DNA of 64,000 nt from Paenibacillus sp. FSL K6-1096 (GTDB lineage Bacteria; Bacillota; Bacilli; Paenibacillales; Paenibacillaceae): contig NZ_CP150274.1 in the NCBI RefSeq assembly GCF_037977055.1, positions 6,200,001-6,264,000 of the forward strand, written 5' to 3'. A program made the translations under genes and the position numbers. The stretch's first letter is position 1. Each line of letters begins with the position of its first letter. The notes beneath the pieces were generated by a model. The model was not told the DNA's origin. It saw only the letters and a list, made by a program, of their open reading frames with translations, and made no database searches. Shown one piece after another: positions 7,901-16,374 of this stretch.

Positions 7901-8017
7901 CAAAATCTATTGACGGCTTTGGGGATATAGATTAGTATAAAAATTAATAAATGTATGATATTCTAACATGAATTGTTAGATATACGTAATTTATATTTAA
8001 CAAGAAGGAGGATGACT

Positions 8018-8923
8018 ATGAATGACTACCTTGCGGGATTAACCACAGAAGCCGTGAATCCGGACACCCTGATGATTGATGAATGTACCACTGAACAAAT
8101 GGTTCAGTTAATGAATCAGCAGGATGCTCTGGTCTCCGCAGCCATCGCTAACGAAATCCCGCAGATTGCAAGAGCGGTAGATATTCTGCACCACAGGCTG
8201 TCTGCTGGCGGGAGAATGTTTTATATAGGAGCCGGCACATCCGGAAGATTGGGTGTTTTGGACGCTTCTGAATGTCCTCCTACCTTTGGTACAGATCCTT
8301 CCATGGTACAAGGATATATCGCTGGGGGTGATATTGCTTTACGGAGTGCGGTTGAAGGCTGTGAAGACGATGAGGAGGCAGGGATCGCATTAGTCGATAG
8401 CATCGGGGTGACAGACCGGGATGTAGTGATCGGCATTTCGGCAAGCGGGAGTGCCAAGTTTGTGATTGCAGCTTTAGTGAAGGCGAAGGAGCTTGGGGCA
8501 GCTACCATCGGTGTATGCAACAACAAGGGCTCGAAGTTTGAACCCATTGCAGATATTTGTATATCACCTGTTGTAGGGCCGGAGGTCATTAGCGGCTCGA
8601 CCCGGTTAAAGGCGGGAACGGCTCAAAAGCTGGTGCTTAATATGCTGACAACATGTACTATGGTCAAGTTAGGGAAAACCTATAACAACTTAATGGTTGA
8701 TCTCAGAGCCAGTAATTTCAAGCTGGTCGACCGCTCCCTCCGCATTATTATGAGTACGACGGGTGTTGACACCCAGACCGCCTCAGAGACACTTGAGCAG
8801 GCAGGAATGAATTGTAAGCTGGCCATCATGATGATTAAAACGGGGTTAGATGTAGTGGCGGCAGAAGAAGCGCTTGAAGCAAATGGAGGACGCCTGAAGC
8901 AAGCGATCCTGTCAGTGAATTAA
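8018..8923 (+). CDS. murQ: N-acetylmuramic acid 6-phosphate etherase
   Basis: The 301-residue protein aligns with MurQ along its whole length. It has the SIS-domain segment YIGAGTSGRLGVLDASECPP, with the conserved glutamate of the family, then GISASGSAKFV, the STRLKAGTAQKLVLNM region and a C-terminal UBA-like helix bundle (AGMNCKLAIMM). It cleaves the lactyl ether of MurNAc-6-P to give GlcNAc-6-P and D-lactate in the cytoplasm. The frame is open from 7973, but AAGGAGG at 8005-8011 places the start at 8018. It heads the salvage operon, with the ABC binding-protein gene 58 bases downstream. Confidence 0.95.
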   Translation: MNDYLAGLTTEAVNPDTLMIDECTTEQMVQLMNQQDALVSAAIANEIPQIARAVDILHHRLSAGGRMFYIGAGTSGRLGVLDASECPPTFGTDPSMVQGYIAGGDIALRSAVEGCEDDEEAGIALVDSIGVTDRDVVIGISASGSAKFVIAALVKAKELGAATIGVCNNKGSKFEPIADICISPVVGPEVISGSTRLKAGTAQKLVLNMLTTCTMVKLGKTYNNLMVDLRASNFKLVDRSLRIIMSTTGVDTQTASETLEQAGMNCKLAIMMIKTGLDVVAAEEALEANGGRLKQAILSVN

Positions 8924-8981
8924 GACGCAGGAACAGGAATCGCCGGATGGATGCTTGTGAAAATTAAGGAGGCTGCTATCG

Positions 8982-10421
8982 ATGAAAAAAAGAAAAGGTT
9001 TAACGCTGTTGTTGTCGGCAATCATGATGATGTCGCTGTTATCCGCCTGTGGAGGGAAAGGAAATAACACTGCGGGTTCTGCAAATTCCGGAAACACAGG
9101 CAGCAGCGGTGCGGGAAAAGATACGATAACCGCATTATTGCCTCCGGTATCAGCTAATTACCAGGCCCGTTTTGCGGATATGGAAAAAGAATTTAATGCA
9201 CTGCATCCTAATTTGACACTGAAAATCGAACCGGCGAGCTGGGAGGATATGACACAAAAGCTGGATACACAAGTCAATGCAGGCTCCCCTCCGGATATTG
9301 CCTGGATCGGTGCCTCCGGACTTTCGAAATATGCGGCACTGGATGTACTAATCGACCTGAACACCGTCCTGTCTGACGAAGTTAAGGCGGATTATGACGA
9401 AGTTCCAATGAAGTATTTTCAATTGGGTGACGCCCAGTACGGCCTGCCGGCGTATATGGAAATCCACACGATCGGCGGTAATAAACAATTCCTCGAAGAA
9501 GCCGGAATTGACTGGAAGAGTATTCAGCAAAACGGCTGGACCTATGATGAGTTCCGGAAAGCTATTTCCAAGGGTGTAGTCAAAAATGATAAAGGTGAAA
9601 CCAGCCGTTACGGTTTCGTATTCGCGACCTCCGGTGTAGCTTCTAAGGACTACCTGGCTATTCTTGCGAAAACAGCAGGTCTGCCGGATTACTTCGATAA
9701 AGACCTCAAGTACACGTATACCAGCAAAAAATTCCTGGGTCTGCTGACAGCGATCCGTGAAATGATCGACGATGGTTCGATGCCTAAAGAGTTAAGCTCC
9801 ATCGATGCCGGCAAACGCTGGAATATGTTCCTGACCGGCCAAACGATGATCACGGGTAAAGGCTTGTCAGCATTTGAAAACTCCGCCCGTCTGAACAATG
9901 AGAAAATTAAAGCGAACGATGGATCAGCGGTTGCGGATTCGATCGAAGTGGATTACATTTCCCTTCCGGTTCCAACCTTCAACGGTGCCGATTATATCCC
10001 TACTTCTATTGTGGATGGTTATATCGCACTCCGTGGTAAGAAAGAGCCTTCAGAAGAGCATATCAAAAATATTGCCCTGGCGATGAACTTCCTGTCTTCC
10101 GGTTCGATTGCTGCCAACTATAGTAATGAGCTGTTCTTAACACCAATTACCGAGTCTGCACGGAATGCAGAAGTGCTTGAACAGTTCCCGCGTAATGAAG
10201 ACAACGTTGCTGCAGGTCAAGCTATGATGGCCAAAGCACTCCCGGCCCGTACAGATATTCCTACGGAGCAGGCTGCTGAAGCGCTGAAAATCGAAACAGA
10301 AGTGATCATTCCTAAACTGCAGGCATTGCTTGCCAATGAGATCTCCCCGCAAGAGATGTACGATGCAGTGAAAGCAGCCGCCGTCAAATCCTTCGGTGAA
10401 GATGGTGTGGTCGCTGACTAG
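8982..10421 (+). CDS. carbohydrate ABC transporter substrate-binding lipoprotein
   Basis: The 479-residue precursor has a lipoprotein signal (MKKRKGLTLLLSAIMMMSLL, then SACGGKG with the lipidated Cys in SAC) and a family 1 extracellular binding-protein fold (SPPDIAWIGASGL, GWTYDEF, NMFLTGQTMITGKG). It is probably anchored outside the membrane and delivers a sugar to the two permeases that follow. Its place between murQ and anmK suggests a MurNAc-containing ligand such as MurNAc, anhydroMurNAc or GlcNAc-MurNAc. The ribosome binding site AAGGAGG precedes the ATG. The ligand is an inference from context. Confidence 0.88.
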   Translation: MKKRKGLTLLLSAIMMMSLLSACGGKGNNTAGSANSGNTGSSGAGKDTITALLPPVSANYQARFADMEKEFNALHPNLTLKIEPASWEDMTQKLDTQVNAGSPPDIAWIGASGLSKYAALDVLIDLNTVLSDEVKADYDEVPMKYFQLGDAQYGLPAYMEIHTIGGNKQFLEEAGIDWKSIQQNGWTYDEFRKAISKGVVKNDKGETSRYGFVFATSGVASKDYLAILAKTAGLPDYFDKDLKYTYTSKKFLGLLTAIREMIDDGSMPKELSSIDAGKRWNMFLTGQTMITGKGLSAFENSARLNNEKIKANDGSAVADSIEVDYISLPVPTFNGADYIPTSIVDGYIALRGKKEPSEEHIKNIALAMNFLSSGSIAANYSNELFLTPITESARNAEVLEQFPRNEDNVAAGQAMMAKALPARTDIPTEQAAEALKIETEVIIPKLQALLANEISPQEMYDAVKAAAVKSFGEDGVVAD

Positions 10422-10448
10422 ATTGTCATATAGGCCGGCATGTGAAGT

Positions 10449-10481
10449 GAAAGCTGTACGAGGCTTAAACGTACAGCTTTC
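10449..10481 (+). terminator. intra-operon hairpin after the binding-protein gene
   Basis: GAAAGCTGTACG and CGTACAGCTTTC form a perfect 12-bp stem with a 9-base loop and no long T-run. Such hairpins commonly stabilise the binding-protein mRNA and reduce read-through into permease genes. Confidence 0.7.
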
Positions 10482-10537
10482 CTTCTGAATTTTGGCAAGC
10501 AGAAGGTACTTTTTTTGAAGAAGAGAGGTGCGGCCCA

Positions 10538-11440
10538 ATGAATCAAATGTTGACCAAACGAAAAAAGCTGAAGCTCGAAAGTGACACCGGTTGGGGATAC
10601 GCGTTTATCGCAGTAGCACTTATTGCATTTTCTTTATTTACTGCCTATCCGGTAATCAATGCTTTTATAATCAGCCTGCAGAAATATCGTCCGCTAGGGT
10701 CCACTTATGTCGGCCTGGAGAACTTCGTCAATTCCTTTTCGGATGAGCTGTTCTGGAAAGCACTGAAGAATACATTAGTCTATACGCTGTTAACTGTCCC
10801 GTTTAATATTTTTCTGTCCTTCCTTGTGGCCATTCTGATTATGCCTTTTAAGAAAAGAACACAAACGATATTTAAAGCGGTCTATTATTTGCCGGCTGTA
10901 GCTTCAGGTGTATCGCTTGCTGTCGTATGGCTGTGGATCTTTGATCCGTTAAAATCAGGTATTGCCAATCAGGTGGTTGGTTTGTTTGGAATCAGCAATC
11001 AGAACTGGCTTGGTTCCAGTGCAACGGCCATGTTCTCACTTGTATTAATGTCCTGGCTGTCAAGTCATGGTACAGCGATCATTATCTATCTGGCTGCATT
11101 GCTTAGTATTGATAACAGTTATTATGAAGCAGCTGACATTGATGGAGCGACTTTTTTGCAAAAGCTGCGGTATATTGTCATCCCTTTCCTTAAGCCAACA
11201 ACGCTATTCCTGCTGGTTACAGGGGTCATTGGTTCCTTCCAGGTGTTCCAGAACGCTTATCTGATGACAGGCGGCGGACCGGACCATGCCACAACCATGG
11301 TAGGATTGTTAATCTTTAACAATGCGTTCACATACTTCGAGTTTGGTGAGGCAGCGGCCCAATCCTTACTTCTGGCAGCGGTAATTGCCTTGATCTCATT
11401 CTTCCAATTTAAATTTTTAGGTAAAGACATAGAATACTAG
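10538..11440 (+). CDS. sugar ABC transporter permease (MalF type)
   Basis: A 300-residue inner-membrane protein with about six hydrophobic segments and the EAA loop EAADIDGATFLQKLRYIVIP that contacts the ATPase. It pairs with the next gene to form the channel. The gene starts 116 bases after the binding-protein gene, behind GAGAGGTG. No ATPase gene is present in the locus. In Firmicutes such transporters often share an MsmX-type ATPase encoded elsewhere, and that is the likely arrangement here. Confidence 0.9.
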   Translation: MNQMLTKRKKLKLESDTGWGYAFIAVALIAFSLFTAYPVINAFIISLQKYRPLGSTYVGLENFVNSFSDELFWKALKNTLVYTLLTVPFNIFLSFLVAILIMPFKKRTQTIFKAVYYLPAVASGVSLAVVWLWIFDPLKSGIANQVVGLFGISNQNWLGSSATAMFSLVLMSWLSSHGTAIIIYLAALLSIDNSYYEAADIDGATFLQKLRYIVIPFLKPTTLFLLVTGVIGSFQVFQNAYLMTGGGPDHATTMVGLLIFNNAFTYFEFGEAAAQSLLLAAVIALISFFQFKFLGKDIEY

Positions 11441-11457
11441 GAAAGGGGCAGAAGCAT

Positions 11458-12318
11458 ATGGGGTTGTTCAACAATAGTATCAAAAGCAAAGGGTCTGTGT
11501 TCGCCCGTAATGGTCTGATCATTACATGTCTGCTCCTGTTTGCTGCAGCGACCATTTTCCCGATCTACTTTATGATCATTTCCTCGTTCGGTGATCCGGT
11601 AGAAGCGGGCGCAATGAGCTATTCGCTGATCCCGGCGAAGATTTCCTTTGAGTCTTATAAATTCTTTTTTAACTTCAGCGCCCATTCCTGGGATTGGTTA
11701 ATAAATTCTTTTATAGTAGCAGCCTGTGTTACGGTATCGAACGTATTTTTCGCCACGCTTGCAGGATACGCTTTTGCCAAAATGAAATTTAGAGGAAAAG
11801 GCATCCTGTTCGCGATTTTGCTGGGGTCCATGATGATCCCTACTCAAGTCACCCAGGTTCCGCTGTATATATTGATCGTAAATATTTTTGAACTGCAAAA
11901 TACGTATACAGCGCTGATTATGCCAAGCATTGTCACGGTGTATAACATTTTCTTGGTCAAGCAGTTCATGTCCTCCATTCCGGTTGAAATTATTGAAGCT
12001 GCCAAAATTGAAGGCTGCTCCCAGCCTAAAATCTTCTGGTATATCATTATGCCGCTGTCCAAAACGGTGATGGCGGTACTGGCGATCCTGACGTTTATGG
12101 CAGCATGGAATGACTTCTTCTGGCCGTTCCTGGTGACCAACACCATGGATATGCAGACGATTCAGGTGGGGCTCAAAAACTTCCGTTTTGCGAATACCAC
12201 TTACTTTGCACCTATGATGGCCGGCGCAACCATTTCTGCGGTTCCGATGTTTATTTTGTTCTTCAGCTTACAAAAGTATTTCCTTGAAGGCGTAGCCGTC
12301 GGAGCGGTGAAAGGCTAA
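11458..12318 (+). CDS. sugar ABC transporter permease (MalG type)
   Basis: A 286-residue membrane protein of the CarB/MalG group with six predicted hydrophobic segments and the EAA loop EAAKIEGCSQPKIFWYIIMP. The C-terminus QKYFLEGVAVGAVKG is typical of this group. It follows the first permease by 17 bases behind GAAAGGGG, and its stop codon overlaps the anmK start (TAATG), so import and kinase are translationally coupled. Confidence 0.92.
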   Translation: MGLFNNSIKSKGSVFARNGLIITCLLLFAAATIFPIYFMIISSFGDPVEAGAMSYSLIPAKISFESYKFFFNFSAHSWDWLINSFIVAACVTVSNVFFATLAGYAFAKMKFRGKGILFAILLGSMMIPTQVTQVPLYILIVNIFELQNTYTALIMPSIVTVYNIFLVKQFMSSIPVEIIEAAKIEGCSQPKIFWYIIMPLSKTVMAVLAILTFMAAWNDFFWPFLVTNTMDMQTIQVGLKNFRFANTTYFAPMMAGATISAVPMFILFFSLQKYFLEGVAVGAVKG

Positions 12319-13538
12319 TGGGCGGCCCATCGGAAGTAAATGTTACCTATCTGGTTGGCTTGATGTCCGGCACATCGGTAGACGGTATTGATGCCGCGGT
12401 AATTAAACTTTCTTCTACGCCGGATAAAGAGTACGGAATAGAGACGGAATTACTGGCTTTTGAGAACACTCCGTTTCCAGTGCATGTCAGAAGCTCGATA
12501 TTCGAGCTGTTTGATCCTTCCAAGGCTACGGTGGATAAAGTAGGCGCAATGAACATGTGGCTGGGGGAATTATACGCCCGGGCTGCCATGTCGGTGATCC
12601 GCAAAAGCGGACTTATGCCTTCCCAAATACTCGCGATAGGATCACACGGCCAAACGATCTATCATGCACCGGAGGAGAAGAGGATGGACGGCTATAACCT
12701 GCACTGTACGGTGCAGATCGGGGAAGGTGCAGTGATAGCCAACCGGACGGGCATTCCCTGCATATCCGATTTTCGGGTTGCTGACCTGGCAATGGATGGA
12801 CAGGGGGCGCCACTCGTGCCTTTTACTGAATATTTATTGTTTAACCATCCGGAGACAACCTCACTTCTGCAGAACATTGGAGGAATAGGGAATGTAACGG
12901 TTCTTCCGGCAGATGCTTCTCCCGAAGAGGTGTATGCTTTCGATACAGGGCCCGGAAATATGATTATTGATGGTCTTGTAGCCCATTTATTTGCGCCAAT
13001 GACGATGGATGCCGGGGGGGCAATTGCTGCGGGCGGTGAGGTGATTGATCAGCTTTTGAAGTGGATGCAGCAGGATGAATATTATACGCTGCCTTTACCG
13101 AAATCGACGGGCAGAGAGCGGTTCGGACAACCATATGTTGCACGAATACTTCAGATGATGGAGGAGCATCACTGGAAGGCTGAGGATGTGATTGCCACAG
13201 CTACACGCTTGACAGCATGGAGTATTGTGGACAGCTATGAACGGTATATTGCACCCCGGCATCAGGCTCAGCAATTGCTGATTGGCGGCGGGGGGAGTTA
13301 TAACCTGACGTTAATGCGTGAGTTGCAGCAGTTATTTGCCCCCTTTGGAGTGCAGGTGCTGACACAGGAGGATATTGGCGGCAATAGCGATGCCAAGGAA
13401 GCCGTCGCATTTGCTGTGCTGGCTTATTATACGATGAACCGTCTGCCGAATAATATCCCCCAGGTAACCGAAGCTTCCCGGCCGGTAGTTATGGGCAAAA
13501 TTTCTTGGCCCCATCCGGAATTTAGGAGGGTTGAATGA
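12318..13538 (+). CDS. anmK: anhydro-N-acetylmuramic acid kinase
   Basis: The 406-residue protein matches AnmK: GLMSGTSVDGIDAAVIK at the N-terminus, FRVADLAMDGQGAPLVPFTE with the conserved catalytic Asp, FDTGPGNMIID, and the C-terminal GGGGSYN and NSDAKEAVAFA. AnmK hydrolyses the 1,6-anhydro ring and phosphorylates the sugar to give MurNAc-6-P. AnhydroMurNAc comes from lytic transglycosylases, which are typical of Gram-negatives, so the substrate in this organism may be environmental or generated by its own transglycosylase-like enzymes. The start overlaps the previous stop by one base. Confidence 0.95.
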   Translation: MGGPSEVNVTYLVGLMSGTSVDGIDAAVIKLSSTPDKEYGIETELLAFENTPFPVHVRSSIFELFDPSKATVDKVGAMNMWLGELYARAAMSVIRKSGLMPSQILAIGSHGQTIYHAPEEKRMDGYNLHCTVQIGEGAVIANRTGIPCISDFRVADLAMDGQGAPLVPFTEYLLFNHPETTSLLQNIGGIGNVTVLPADASPEEVYAFDTGPGNMIIDGLVAHLFAPMTMDAGGAIAAGGEVIDQLLKWMQQDEYYTLPLPKSTGRERFGQPYVARILQMMEEHHWKAEDVIATATRLTAWSIVDSYERYIAPRHQAQQLLIGGGGSYNLTLMRELQQLFAPFGVQVLTQEDIGGNSDAKEAVAFAVLAYYTMNRLPNNIPQVTEASRPVVMGKISWPHPEFRRVE

Positions 13539-14506
13539 TGCAAATCAGACTCTTCTCCATGGAGGATCTTTCTGCAGTGGTGGCACTCTGGAACCGGGAG
13601 GCTACCAAATATGACTACAAGCCGTTTACGGAGCAGGAATTTCAGGACACCTTCATCAATCATGCTTATTTCGATGCGGAGTGTATGTGGGTAGGCTGTA
13701 ATGAACAAGGGATTGCCGGTTTTGCAGCCGGCTGCAGCGGGGATGATCTTCCGCTCGGCGATGTGGCCGGCTATATTACGTGCGTAATTATCGATCCGGG
13801 AGCCGCTTCTTTAGAGCTGTATGATGCCTTTGTGCTGCGCATGGAAACAAGATTCCGGCAGCTTGGCAAAAGTCAGGCAGAGGTGTTGTTCTTCAACCCT
13901 GTTAAGCTGAAATGGACGATTCCAAGCGCACCGCAACATGAACACAATAATGCACCGGGAATTAGTAAAGACCAGCCGTTATATGATGCTTTAATCGCCA
14001 GAGGGTATGCGGACCGGGCGACACAATGCGGCATGTACCTGAGGCTGGGCAGCTTTAGTGTGCCTGAAGATATTGCAGTCAAAGAATATAAGGCCAACCG
14101 TAAAGGCTATCAGGTTACTCATTATGCCCCCGCTGTTCATACAGGGCTTGAAGCCATGCTTGCTGCCCTGCAGAATCCGCAGTGGGAGAAGGATGTCGCT
14201 GCGCATGTAAAGAATGGTGAGCCTCTTGTGGTGGCTGTTCATGGCAGTGAGGTTGTGGGTTTTGCAGGGCCAATTATGACAGAACCGGATGGCCGGGCAT
14301 TTTTTTGCGGGATCGGGGTACACCCGGAGTATGAGGGGCATGGTCTCGGCAGTGTCCTATTTTTCCGGATGGTTGAAACTTTTCAGCAGGCAGGCTGTCA
14401 ATATATTTCTTTGTTCACTGGCAGCAATAACCCGGCTCTTCAAATCTACCATAAAGCAGGATTTCAGAATGAAAAACAATTTTCTATATTGCGGAGGGAG
14501 CTGTAA
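13535..14506 (+). CDS. GNAT-family N-acetyltransferase in the salvage operon
   Basis: The 323-residue protein looks like two GNAT modules. The C-terminal one is complete, with an acetyl-CoA loop near residues 265-275 (GVHPEYEGHGLGSVLF). The N-terminal half (MMQIRLFSMEDLSAVVALWN) is more divergent. It overlaps anmK by four bases and is followed three bases later by the PIG-L gene, so all three should be translated together. A role in re-acetylating glucosamine or muramic acid from N-deacetylated peptidoglycan is possible but is inferred only from context. Confidence 0.82.
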   Translation: MMQIRLFSMEDLSAVVALWNREATKYDYKPFTEQEFQDTFINHAYFDAECMWVGCNEQGIAGFAAGCSGDDLPLGDVAGYITCVIIDPGAASLELYDAFVLRMETRFRQLGKSQAEVLFFNPVKLKWTIPSAPQHEHNNAPGISKDQPLYDALIARGYADRATQCGMYLRLGSFSVPEDIAVKEYKANRKGYQVTHYAPAVHTGLEAMLAALQNPQWEKDVAAHVKNGEPLVVAVHGSEVVGFAGPIMTEPDGRAFFCGIGVHPEYEGHGLGSVLFFRMVETFQQAGCQYISLFTGSNNPALQIYHKAGFQNEKQFSILRREL

Positions 14507-14508
14507 GG

Positions 14509-15213
14509 ATGAGCGGAAAGTTGACAGTTTTAGCGATTGGAGCGCATGTTGGGGATGTGGAATTGGCGTCCGGCGGTGTACTGGCCAGCCATAGCTTAAA
14601 AGGAGACCGGATCGTAACCCTGGCTTTAACTCCAGGTGAAAGAGGCGTGCCGGCCGGGCAGGAGTTGCAGGAGTACCGTCAGCAAAAAATCAAAGAGGCG
14701 GGAGTATTTGCTGATATGCTGGGCGGTGAAGCCGTTGTTTTTGATTATTGTGACGGAGAGCTGCCTGATAATCAGCAGATCCGGCTGGAGGTCTGCGATG
14801 TGATCCGCCGCGTGAAGCCGGACATTATCATCACCCATTGGAAGAACAGCATGCATAAGGATCATGCACTGACCCATTATATCGTGAACGATGCAAGGTT
14901 TTTTGCAAGTCTGTCTTCTTTCGAGCGTGAGCTTCCTGCTCATTTTGCGGCAAAGCTGTATTATTCGGAAAACTGGGAAGATGCTGTGGACTATGTTCCT
15001 TACGTATACGTGGATTTTGATCAGGCAGCCTTTGATTTATGGATTGAGGCTTTGAGCCAGCATTGGTTTGTGACGAACAGCAAGTCTTTTAAATACATGG
15101 ATTACTATAAAGCGTTGGCCGTTGTCCGGGGCTGTGAAGCAAGAAAGACCTATGCCGAAGCCTTCATGGTACCTGCCGAGACGATGAAGCTCAGACAATC
15201 GGGTCTTGCGTGA
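14509..15213 (+). CDS. PIG-L/LmbE-family deacetylase-like protein
   Basis: A 234-residue protein of the PIG-L family of zinc N-acetylglucosaminyl deacetylases, including BshB and MshB. The N-terminal metal motif reads AHVGDVELASGG instead of AHPDDE. The His and second Asp, both zinc ligands, remain, while the first Asp, usually the catalytic base, is Gly. The third ligand region ITHWKNSMHKDHALTH is present. It could be an amidase with altered mechanism, a binding protein, or a member of a distinct subfamily. Its position in the salvage operon suggests an amino-sugar substrate. Confidence 0.82.
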   Translation: MSGKLTVLAIGAHVGDVELASGGVLASHSLKGDRIVTLALTPGERGVPAGQELQEYRQQKIKEAGVFADMLGGEAVVFDYCDGELPDNQQIRLEVCDVIRRVKPDIIITHWKNSMHKDHALTHYIVNDARFFASLSSFERELPAHFAAKLYYSENWEDAVDYVPYVYVDFDQAAFDLWIEALSQHWFVTNSKSFKYMDYYKALAVVRGCEARKTYAEAFMVPAETMKLRQSGLA

Positions 15214-15214
15214 T

Positions 15215-16357
15215 ATGGTGTTGAACGGAATTGACTCTATCGCAAAGTATATTCATCTGTTTAAAGGTAAACGTGTGGGGTTAATTACAGCGCCGACAGG
15301 GCTTGCCAAAGATTTCAGATCAACCATTACGATCTTACACGAACATTGTAATCTTACGGCTATGTTCTCGCCGGAGCATGGTGTCCGCGGAGATTTGGAT
15401 GCCGGGGCATTAGTGGAGACGTATACGGACCCCTACACCAATGTTCCGGTCTACAGCCTGTACCGCAAAGATTCCAAGCGTTTAACAAAGGAAATGCTGG
15501 AGAAGGTAGATATCCTTGTGTATGACATCCAGGATGTTGGTGTACGGTATTATACCTTCATTTATACGATGCTGTATGCTCTTGAGGATTGTGCGGCGGC
15601 GGGGGTGGAATTTGTTGTTCTCGACCGGGTGAATCCGCTGAACGGGGTGAACGTGGAAGGGAATATCTTACAGCCCGGCTTCAAATCCTTTGTCGGGAAT
15701 TATGAGCTGGCTGTCCGGTACGGCCTGACCGCAGGTGAAGTGGCTGTCATGGCCAATGATCAAATGAACTGGAAGGCAGCGCTTCATGTCGTCCGTCTGG
15801 AAGGCTGGGAACGGAGCATGTCCTTCCCGGATACTGGCTTAACCTGGGTTCATCCTTCACTGGGCATCCCCCGGTATGAGACAGCGTTGTTATATACAGG
15901 CACCTGTTTATTTGAGGGAACCAACTGCTCCGAAGGAAGGGGCACAACCTTCCCCTTTGAAATGATTGGTGCTCCCTTTATTGAGGCGCAGCAGCTGGCA
16001 GATGAGATGAACGCATTGCGGCTTCCAGGCGTGTATTTCCGTCCCGTTCATTTCAAGCCAACGGCATCCAAGCATGCTGGAGAGCTGTGCGGCGGCGTTC
16101 AACTATATATTACAGACCGCCAGGTGATCAAGCCGTTAGAGGTTGGCGTAACCTTATTATTTACGATAAGAGATTTGTTTGAGCTCTTTGCCTTTCTGCC
16201 TCCCGTGAAGGAGGGCTCACGTCCTTTTATTGATTTGCTGGGCGGAAGCAGCATCTACCGTACGAAGGATATTCAGGCCAAGCAGCTGCTCGAACAGTTT
16301 GCAGAGGATAGCAGGCAATTTGCAGAAATGAAACAGCAGTATCACTTATATCACTAG
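15215..16357 (+). CDS. namZ: exo-beta-N-acetylmuramidase (DUF1343/GH171)
   Basis: The 380-residue protein matches the DUF1343 family, shown for B. subtilis NamZ (YbbC) to remove terminal MurNAc from peptidoglycan fragments. Typical segments are FSPEHGVRGDLDAG, VDILVYDIQDVGVRYYTFIY, DRVNPLNG and FEGTNCSEGRGTTFPFE. A TTG at 15206 also opens the frame, but the ATG at 15215 is preferred. No clear ribosome binding site lies before either, so translation probably couples to the overlapping upstream gene. There is no signal peptide, so it may act inside the cell on imported disaccharides, unlike the exported B. subtilis enzyme. Confidence 0.9.
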   Translation: MVLNGIDSIAKYIHLFKGKRVGLITAPTGLAKDFRSTITILHEHCNLTAMFSPEHGVRGDLDAGALVETYTDPYTNVPVYSLYRKDSKRLTKEMLEKVDILVYDIQDVGVRYYTFIYTMLYALEDCAAAGVEFVVLDRVNPLNGVNVEGNILQPGFKSFVGNYELAVRYGLTAGEVAVMANDQMNWKAALHVVRLEGWERSMSFPDTGLTWVHPSLGIPRYETALLYTGTCLFEGTNCSEGRGTTFPFEMIGAPFIEAQQLADEMNALRLPGVYFRPVHFKPTASKHAGELCGGVQLYITDRQVIKPLEVGVTLLFTIRDLFELFAFLPPVKEGSRPFIDLLGGSSIYRTKDIQAKQLLEQFAEDSRQFAEMKQQYHLYH

Positions 16358-16374
16358 CGGATGGTGAATAGCGG

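Noticed and set aside
8982..12318. ABC ATPase gene for the salvage transporter
   Set aside because: No ATPase with Walker motifs occurs in this operon or beside the second transporter.
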